11,151 bases of DNA from Phycisphaerae bacterium (GTDB taxonomy: Bacteria > Planctomycetota > Phycisphaerae > UBA1845). The position numbers and the translations under genes are program-made. Shown piece by piece: positions 6,482-11,151 of the stretch (position 1 is its first letter; every line of letters begins with the position of its first letter). The notes under the pieces were generated by a model. It had not been told where the DNA came from. It worked only from the letters and a program-made list of their open reading frames with translations, and made no database searches. The DNA is taken from NCBI GenBank assembly GCA_029260195.1, contig JAJDDS010000534.1:1-11151 (forward strand). The letters run 5' to 3'.

Positions 6482-7510
6482 ATGAACGCCCGCTCATCTT
6501 CCGCCCTCCGCGTCCCATCGTCGCTGCGCCCCTTCGTCCCTCTCCTCCTCTTCCTCCCCGCCTGCTCCCCCTCTCCCGACAACGCGCTCGTTGTCTATTG
6601 CAGCGTCGACGAGCGCTTTGCGCAGCAAGTGCTCGACGAATTTCAAGCCCGAACCGGCATCACCGCCCGCGCCGTCTTCGACACTGAGGCCGGCAAGACT
6701 ACGGGACTCGTGAACCGCATTCGTGCCGAGCGCGATCGACCCCGCGCGGACGTGCTCTTTTCCAGCGAACTGTTCAATACGATGCGACTGGCTGACGACG
6801 GACTGCTCGAACCCTTCGACGCACCGAGCGCAGCCGACATCCCGGGTCAATTCCGCGATCCCCAACGCCGCTGGACCGCCATCGGTGCCCGAGGTCGCGT
6901 GCTCGCATACGCCCCCGAGCGCGTTCCACGCAGGCAACTCCCCGACACCTGGGAGCAACTTGCCCAACCCGAGCACGCCTCCCGGTTGGCATTCGCCAAC
7001 CCGCTATTCGGCACGACCAAGGGCCACGTGGCGGCGATGTTCGCGCTTTGGGGTGACGAACGTGCGACGGTGTACCTGAAGAACCTCCGCGCGAACGGCG
7101 CGCTCCTCGTCGACGGCAACAGCAGCGCCGTTCGCGCCGTCATCGACGGTCGGGCTGACATGTGCATGACCGACACCGATGATGTCTGGGTCGCCCGGCG
7201 CGATGGCGCCTCTCTTGATCTCAAGTACCTCGACATGGGCGACGGGGGGACGCTGTGGATCCCGTCGTCCGTGGCCGTCATTAAGAACGCCCGCCACCCC
7301 AAGCTCGCCAAACGGCTGGCGGACTTCCTTGTGTCAGCCGATACCGAGCGTACCTTGGCTGACTCGCTCTCGCGCAACATCCCCGTCCGCCCCGCGTTGC
7401 GCCGCGCGCTGAACCTCACAACACCGGACGCCTCCCGACTCCCATTCTCCGAAATCGCCGCAAAACTCGATTCGAGTACCGCGGTCGTTCGCGATACACT
7501 CCTCCGGTGA
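6482..7510 (+). CDS. ABC importer substrate-binding lipoprotein, ferric-type family
   Basis: The 342-residue protein belongs to the iron(III)-type periplasmic binding proteins (FbpA/FutA/AfuA-like). The lipobox is LPAC with Cys28, preceded by a repeat-like signal segment. Family landmarks are LVVYCSVDERFAQQVLDEF (36-54), AVFDTEAGKTTGLVNRIRAE (64-83), DVLFSSELFNTMRLADDGLL (90-109), NPLFGTTKGHVAAMFALWGD (173-192), and the late TLWIPSSVAVIKNARHPKLA (257-276). Where ferric-binding members usually have a Tyr-Tyr pair, this one has TDTDD (230-234), so Fe3+ is not assured as ligand; another metal or organic anion is possible. The gene lies 16 bases after the GyrI-like gene, and its stop overlaps the permease start as GTGA. 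Both facts support one transcript and a transport role for the next gene. Confidence 0.85.
   Translation: MNARSSSALRVPSSLRPFVPLLLFLPACSPSPDNALVVYCSVDERFAQQVLDEFQARTGITARAVFDTEAGKTTGLVNRIRAERDRPRADVLFSSELFNTMRLADDGLLEPFDAPSAADIPGQFRDPQRRWTAIGARGRVLAYAPERVPRRQLPDTWEQLAQPEHASRLAFANPLFGTTKGHVAAMFALWGDERATVYLKNLRANGALLVDGNSSAVRAVIDGRADMCMTDTDDVWVARRDGASLDLKYLDMGDGGTLWIPSSVAVIKNARHPKLAKRLADFLVSADTERTLADSLSRNIPVRPALRRALNLTTPDASRLPFSEIAAKLDSSTAVVRDTLLR
6509..6565 (+). repeat. Degenerate 8-bp repeat segment forming a lipoprotein signal peptide (copy A)
   Basis: Bases 6509-6540 read as four loose 8-bp units (CGCGTCCC, ATCGTCGC, TGCGCCCC, TTCGTCCC), followed by a pyrimidine-rich run to the lipobox cysteine codon. 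By hand alignment it matches 9057-9113 without gaps at 43 of 57 bases, and 13 of 19 encoded residues are the same. Confidence 0.5.
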
Positions 7511-9036
7511 TCCCACGCACGCTCCGCATCGCACTCGTCGCCGCCGGTCTCACCGGGTTCGTGGTCTGCATCCTCGTCCCGCTCGGCGCGATCGTCTTCC
7601 GCGCCTTCTCCGATTGGCACTCCCCAGCCGGCGGCTACTTCTCATCCTCCCGCCAATGGACGCTGTTGGCCAAGACGCTCGGTCTCGCTACGGTGGCCAC
7701 CGTGACGTCCATCGCACTCTCCCCCCCCGGCGCGTTCATCGTGGGGCGGCATTCGACTTCGCCTCGCCCCTCTCGTTTTTCGGTTTTCGATTTTCGACTT
7801 TGCCTCGTCCTCCCGCTCCTCCTCCCGCCGATGATCGTGACGTTCGGCTGGCAGCGTCTGCTCGGCGCCCACACACCGGGGTTCGAATCACTCGCGCCCA
7901 TGATCCGTTGCGTCCTCATTTGGTCCGCGTACGCCTGGCCCATTCCCGCGATCATTATCGGGGCTGGCTGGTCCCGCGCCGGCCGCGACGCCTATGAGGC
8001 TGCGTTGCTCGAATCGAGCCCCCCTACCGCGTTTCGTCGCGCCGTCGTACCCGTGCTCCGCCGACACGTCGGCGTCAGCGCTCTGATCCTTCTCATAATC
8101 TTCCTCGGCGAGTACACGGTCCCGCACGCCAACGGACTCACCGTCGTCGCCACTGAGTTGCTCGTCACCGCCCACAGTGCTCGCCTGGGCGACTGCCTGC
8201 GCCAGTCCATCCCGTTGGTCGCGTCGGTCGTCCTCCTCCTCGTCATCGCAAGTCGCCTCTTCCCGGGAACCGAGACTGAGCGCTCCGACCCACGCCCCCT
8301 CTCCGGGCAGCCGACCCGCGGATTCACATCCGCAGGCCTCTTGGTTCTTGCGATCATCGCGGTGACCCTCGTCATTCCCATTACCGCGCTCGCCTGGCGC
8401 CCGTCACTCTTCCAGGATCTCTGCACGGCCTACCGAACCTACCGCTACGAAGTAGCCGGCTCGCTCGCCGTCAGCTTTTCGGCTGCGGTCACGATCTCCC
8501 TCATCGGCGTCACCGCCGCTCCGCTCGTCTCCGCTCATCGCTCCGTCCCCTTCCTCATCACGCTCTCCGCCCTCTTGCCCGGACCGCTCATCGGTGAAGC
8601 CGTCATCGCCGCTTACCAGTTCATCCCCCCCATCTATGACCATTGGCCCATCCTGGTCATCGCCCTCGCCGCTCGCTATGCATGGGTCGGATTGTTCGCC
8701 GCGTGGCTCGCCGGTAAGACCCTCTCCTCCGACGTCCTCGCCCAAGCCACGATCGACGGCGCCGATGAATCAGCCGCTCGGATTTCCTTCCAATGGCGCC
8801 AGAACTGGCCCACGCTGCTCGCCGGCCTGTTCATTGCAGCCTCCCTGTCGCTCTCCGACATCTCCGTCATCGCGATGGTGCAGGTACCGGACCCGCGCAT
8901 GCTCTCCACCCTGCTCATGGAGAAATTTCACCGGTTCGAGACCGGGATGCTCGTCGCCATCAGCCTCTGCATGCTGGCTTCCATCCTCCCCGGCGCTATA
9001 CTGACGTCGATTGTACTGCGGCGCCGAAACCAATGA
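7507..9036 (+). CDS. Fused two-domain ABC importer permease (ferric-type)
   Basis: The 509-residue inner-membrane protein has about twelve hydrophobic helices (roughly 8-30, 56-78, 98-118, 136-155, 188-205, 236-252, 277-297, 318-340, 348-370, 380-402, 436-457 and 480-503). This is the double-domain layout of FbpB/SfuB-type permeases, which need no second permease. The cytoplasmic coupling loop of the first half is EAALLES plus nine residues then VVP (164-182), close to the EAA motif with Ser for Gly. The second loop (about 412-435, AQATIDGADESAARISF) lacks the Glu of EAA. Residues 82-98 between helices 2 and 3 are coded by a 7-bp tandem repeat and look like an insertion. GTG 7507 overlaps the previous stop (GTGA), and the stop overlaps the next start (ATGA). 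No ATPase gene follows directly. Confidence 0.87.
   Translation: MIPRTLRIALVAAGLTGFVVCILVPLGAIVFRAFSDWHSPAGGYFSSSRQWTLLAKTLGLATVATVTSIALSPPGAFIVGRHSTSPRPSRFSVFDFRLCLVLPLLLPPMIVTFGWQRLLGAHTPGFESLAPMIRCVLIWSAYAWPIPAIIIGAGWSRAGRDAYEAALLESSPPTAFRRAVVPVLRRHVGVSALILLIIFLGEYTVPHANGLTVVATELLVTAHSARLGDCLRQSIPLVASVVLLLVIASRLFPGTETERSDPRPLSGQPTRGFTSAGLLVLAIIAVTLVIPITALAWRPSLFQDLCTAYRTYRYEVAGSLAVSFSAAVTISLIGVTAAPLVSAHRSVPFLITLSALLPGPLIGEAVIAAYQFIPPIYDHWPILVIALAARYAWVGLFAAWLAGKTLSSDVLAQATIDGADESAARISFQWRQNWPTLLAGLFIAASLSLSDISVIAMVQVPDPRMLSTLLMEKFHRFETGMLVAISLCMLASILPGAILTSIVLRRRNQ
7774..7801 (+). repeat. Four 7-bp tandem units inside the permease gene
   Basis: The units are CGTTTTT, CGGTTTT, CGATTTT and CGACTTT, directly adjacent, with consensus CGNTTTT (AAAANCG on the other strand). 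They form a T-rich island in GC-rich DNA. Because the period is 7, the coding frame shifts through the units, giving RFSVFDFRL. The flanking TTCGACTTCGCCTCGCCCC (about 7752-7770) may be part of the same inserted segment. Confidence 0.75.
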
Positions 9037-9971
9037 ACGCTAACTTCTTAGATTCCTTCGTCCGTTCGTCCCTCCGTCCCCTGGTCCCTTTCTTCCTGCT
9101 CCTCCCCGCGTGCTCTCCCCCGCCGCTCACGCCGAACGGCGTCGTCCACACCTTCGGCTACCAAGGCATGGGCCCTGGCGAGTTCGGATACCCCCGCGCC
9201 ATCGCAGCCTCACCCGACGGCAAGCTCTTCATCGTGGACAAGACCGCTCGCATCCAACGGTTCGACGCGGACGGCAACTACGAGACCGGCTGGTCGATGC
9301 CCGAATACGTCGCCGGCAAACCCGTCGGGCTTTCGGTCCACGCCGACGGGCGTGTCTTTGTGGCTGACACCCATTACCACCGCGTCATGGTCTTCGATCC
9401 GGATGGCACCGAACTCGCCCGGTTCGGATCACCCGGAAACGGGGACGGACAGTTTCAGCTACCGACGGACGTCACGTTCGACGTGCGAGGCTTCATTTAT
9501 GTGGCGGAGTACAACGGCAACGATCGCGTGACGAAATGGTCGCGTGACTATCAGTTCATCTCGTCCCTGATCGACGGCGACATCGACGGCAGACCGTTGC
9601 GCCGACCGTCGGCGATCAGCATCGACGATCAGCAGACCCTCTGGATCGCGGACGCCTGCAATCACCGCATCCTGCGGTTCGATCTCGACGGGAACCTCCT
9701 CGCCCAGTTCGGCCGGATGGGCAAAGACCCCGGCGAAATGCGTTATCCCTACGATCTCGCGTTGACGCCCGATGGCGATCTCCTCGTCTGCGAATACGGC
9801 AACTGCCGCCTGCAGTGGTTCGACGCCGCGGGCAATTCCCTGCGCACGTGGGGCGGTCCCGGTAGACAATTGGGCGAACTCAACTCACCATGGGGCGCGA
9901 CCTACGGACCAGAGGGACGGGTGTTCGTCCTGGACTCGCTCAACGCCCGCGTGCAGAAGATCAAACTGTGA
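9033..9971 (+). CDS. NHL-repeat beta-propeller lipoprotein
   Basis: The 312-residue protein has a lipoprotein signal ending LLLPAC with Cys27, then about six NHL blades covering residues 45-312. Repeated signatures are FGYPRAIAASPDGKLFIVD, PVGLSVHADGRVFVADTHYH, LPTDVTFDVRGFIYVAEYNG, PSAISIDDQQTLWIADACNH, YPYDLALTPDGDLLVCEYGN and SPWGATYGPEGRVFVLDSLN. Each blade is followed by a short R-I/V-x-x-F/W strand. Linkers of the form FG-x-x-G-x-x-x-G-E/Q-F/M/L between blades are typical. The fold is a closed propeller, probably held on the outside of a membrane, where such domains bind proteins or ligands; some relatives are enzymes, but no catalytic set is evident. ATG 9033 overlaps the permease stop (ATGA) although the frame is open further upstream. 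The signal segment is related to that of the substrate-binding lipoprotein. Confidence 0.88.
   Translation: MNANFLDSFVRSSLRPLVPFFLLLPACSPPPLTPNGVVHTFGYQGMGPGEFGYPRAIAASPDGKLFIVDKTARIQRFDADGNYETGWSMPEYVAGKPVGLSVHADGRVFVADTHYHRVMVFDPDGTELARFGSPGNGDGQFQLPTDVTFDVRGFIYVAEYNGNDRVTKWSRDYQFISSLIDGDIDGRPLRRPSAISIDDQQTLWIADACNHRILRFDLDGNLLAQFGRMGKDPGEMRYPYDLALTPDGDLLVCEYGNCRLQWFDAAGNSLRTWGGPGRQLGELNSPWGATYGPEGRVFVLDSLNARVQKIKL
9057..9113 (+). repeat. Degenerate 8-bp repeat segment forming a lipoprotein signal peptide (copy B)
   Basis: Bases 9057-9088 read as TTCGTCCG, TTCGTCCC, TCCGTCCC and CTGGTCCC, then a pyrimidine-rich run to the lipobox cysteine codon at 9111. It is colinear with copy A at 6509-6565, and both have the last 8-bp unit starting 30 bases before the cysteine codon. 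Confidence 0.55.
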
Positions 9972-11151
9972 CCCCACTCGCCGTCCAACTTCCCTTCTCC
10001 TTCGAGGAACCCGTATGGCTTTGGGTCGCCCTGATCGTACCGCTGATGGTGGTTCTCTCCATGCGCTCCCTCGCCGGACTCGGACCCGCGCGCCGGATCG
10101 CAGCCATCGGGGTCCGCTCGCTCGTCATCCTGGCGGTCACCGCCATCCTGTCGGAAGTTCACCGCGTCCGTAGAAACGAGAATCTCACCGTCATGTTTCT
10201 CATGGACCGCTCGCTCAGCGTCCGCGAGCACGCCGACGCCCAGGAGTCTTACATGGAGGCCGTTTGCCGCGACCTCCCGCCGAAAGACAAGACCGGCGTC
10301 ATCGACTTCGCCAGACTGGCATACCTCGAACAACTTCCCATGACCGGCGGCTACTACCTCGACCGTGGGCGACTTCCCGACATGCCCAACCCCGAGCGCA
10401 CCGACGTCGCAGCCGCCGTCCGACTCGCGATGGCGATGTTTCCACACGACACAGCCAAGCGCATCGTGCTCATGTCCGACGGTAACGACAACATGGGGGA
10501 CGTGCTCGCCGAAGCCCGCCGCGCCAAGTCCGACGGCGTGGTCATCGACGTCGCGCCGCTCTGGTACCGCCTCTCCAACGAGGTCTATTTCGACAAGATG
10601 GTTGCACCCGCCACGGCTGAGAAGGGCGAAATCGTAACCATCCGCATGAACATCCACGCCAACCGCGCTGCGGCTGGACGGATCGACATCTACCACAACA
10701 GCGACAAACTGGATCTCCCGCTCGATATCACGCACAAACGCCTCAATCCCGGCAATAACTCCTTCGTTCTCAGGCTGCCAATCACCACCGATGGCGTCCA
10801 GCGGTTCGAAGCCCGCTTCGTCCCCGACGACGCATCCATGGATGCCATCGTCGATAACAACCGCGCCACAGCCTTCTCCTTCGTTTCCGGCAAGGGCAAG
10901 GTGGCTGTCATGACGATGAACCCCGGCGCGGATCAGGCGCTGGTCGATGCGCTCACCGGCGAGAACATCCTGACGACCGTGATCGACGTATCCGACGACA
11001 TTCCCGACCTCGCCGGCATGCTCGACTACGCTTCGATCATCCTTGCCAACGTTCCCGCCAATGTCTTCACCGAGGAACAGCACCAGATGCTCGCGTCCTA
11101 TGTCGAGGACACCGGCGGCGGACTCATCATGACCGGTGGCGACGACAGCTT
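9968..11151 (+). CDS. Membrane-anchored vWA protein with GATase-like region (cut by window end)
   Basis: The frame is open from GTG 9968, which overlaps the NHL stop as GTGA, to the last base: 394 codons with no stop. Two N-terminal membrane helices lie at about 17-33 and 43-63, as in BatA-like and planctomycete membrane vWA proteins. The vWA domain starts at about residue 73 with a complete metal site: DRSLS (Asp80, Ser82, Ser84), Thr145-Asp146, and MSDG (Asp171). Residues 215-310 look like a beta-sandwich (EKGEIVTIRMNIHA...). From about 322 a GATase-like domain begins: GKVAVMTMNPG, a YASIILANVPANVF strand, then EQHQMLASYVEDTGGGLIM and TGGDDS at the window end. Relatives of this form are usually much longer, so the C-terminus is missing only because the window stops. 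It probably acts through metal-dependent protein binding at the membrane. Confidence 0.88.
   Translation, partial: MTPLAVQLPFSFEEPVWLWVALIVPLMVVLSMRSLAGLGPARRIAAIGVRSLVILAVTAILSEVHRVRRNENLTVMFLMDRSLSVREHADAQESYMEAVCRDLPPKDKTGVIDFARLAYLEQLPMTGGYYLDRGRLPDMPNPERTDVAAAVRLAMAMFPHDTAKRIVLMSDGNDNMGDVLAEARRAKSDGVVIDVAPLWYRLSNEVYFDKMVAPATAEKGEIVTIRMNIHANRAAAGRIDIYHNSDKLDLPLDITHKRLNPGNNSFVLRLPITTDGVQRFEARFVPDDASMDAIVDNNRATAFSFVSGKGKVAVMTMNPGADQALVDALTGENILTTVIDVSDDIPDLAGMLDYASIILANVPANVFTEEQHQMLASYVEDTGGGLIMTGGDDS

Noticed and set aside
9902..11083. Long open frame on the - strand (393 codons)
   Set aside because: It is fully antisense to the vWA gene, whose frame carries the complete metal-site motifs and is open to the window end. 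The antisense translation shows no domain; long mirror frames are expected in GC-rich genes.
1616..11151. CRISPR array, tRNA, rRNA or insertion sequence
   Set aside because: No spaced direct repeats of CRISPR length, no tRNA cloverleaf with a CCA end, no rRNA-like segment, and no transposase or terminal inverted repeats were seen.

Overview
The window is GC-rich DNA, and every gene I can support lies on the + strand. The gene types point to a member of the Planctomycetota: a DUF1571-like exported protein, a pseudopilin with a C-terminal motif close to the H-X9-DG type, a membrane vWA protein that runs into a glutamine-amidotransferase-like region, NHL propeller lipoproteins, and short CG-plus-T-tract and TTCGTCCC-type repeats placed in or near genes. 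The taxon is inferred from gene content and not proven.

Layout. Bases 1 to about 635 hold no gene I can support. Next come two envelope genes of unknown role. The first (650-1615) is an exported DUF1571-like protein that probably starts at TTG behind a near-perfect Shine-Dalgarno sequence. The second (1705-3183) is a large helical lipoprotein. A strong hairpin terminator at 3241-3276 closes this unit. Thirty bases later begins a 12-cysteine, triple zinc-ribbon protein (3307-3795), joined by an ATGA stop/start overlap to a type II secretion-like pseudopilin (3792-4706).

A gap of about 110 bases with a somewhat AT-richer stretch precedes a second, very compact run with no terminator visible inside it. 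It comprises an AraC-type regulator with a GyrI-like sensor domain (4820-5728) and, 2 bases later, an exported GyrI-like protein (5731-6465). After 16 bases come an iron-type ABC substrate-binding lipoprotein (6482-7510), a 12-helix fused permease (7507-9036), an NHL beta-propeller lipoprotein (9033-9971), and a membrane-anchored vWA protein cut by the window end (9968 onward). The last four genes are linked by GTGA, ATGA and GTGA overlaps, so they are probably translated together.

Three things stand out. The ABC importer genes have no ATPase gene beside them and are instead coupled to NHL and vWA genes. The substrate-binding protein appears to carry TDTDD where ferric-binding relatives usually have a tyrosine pair. 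Short tandem-repeat DNA seems to have been taken into coding sequence three times: four 7-bp units inside the permease, and related degenerate 8-bp units that form the signal peptides of both lipoproteins flanking it. The pairing of a GyrI-domain regulator with a secreted GyrI-fold protein suggests a small ligand-response module.
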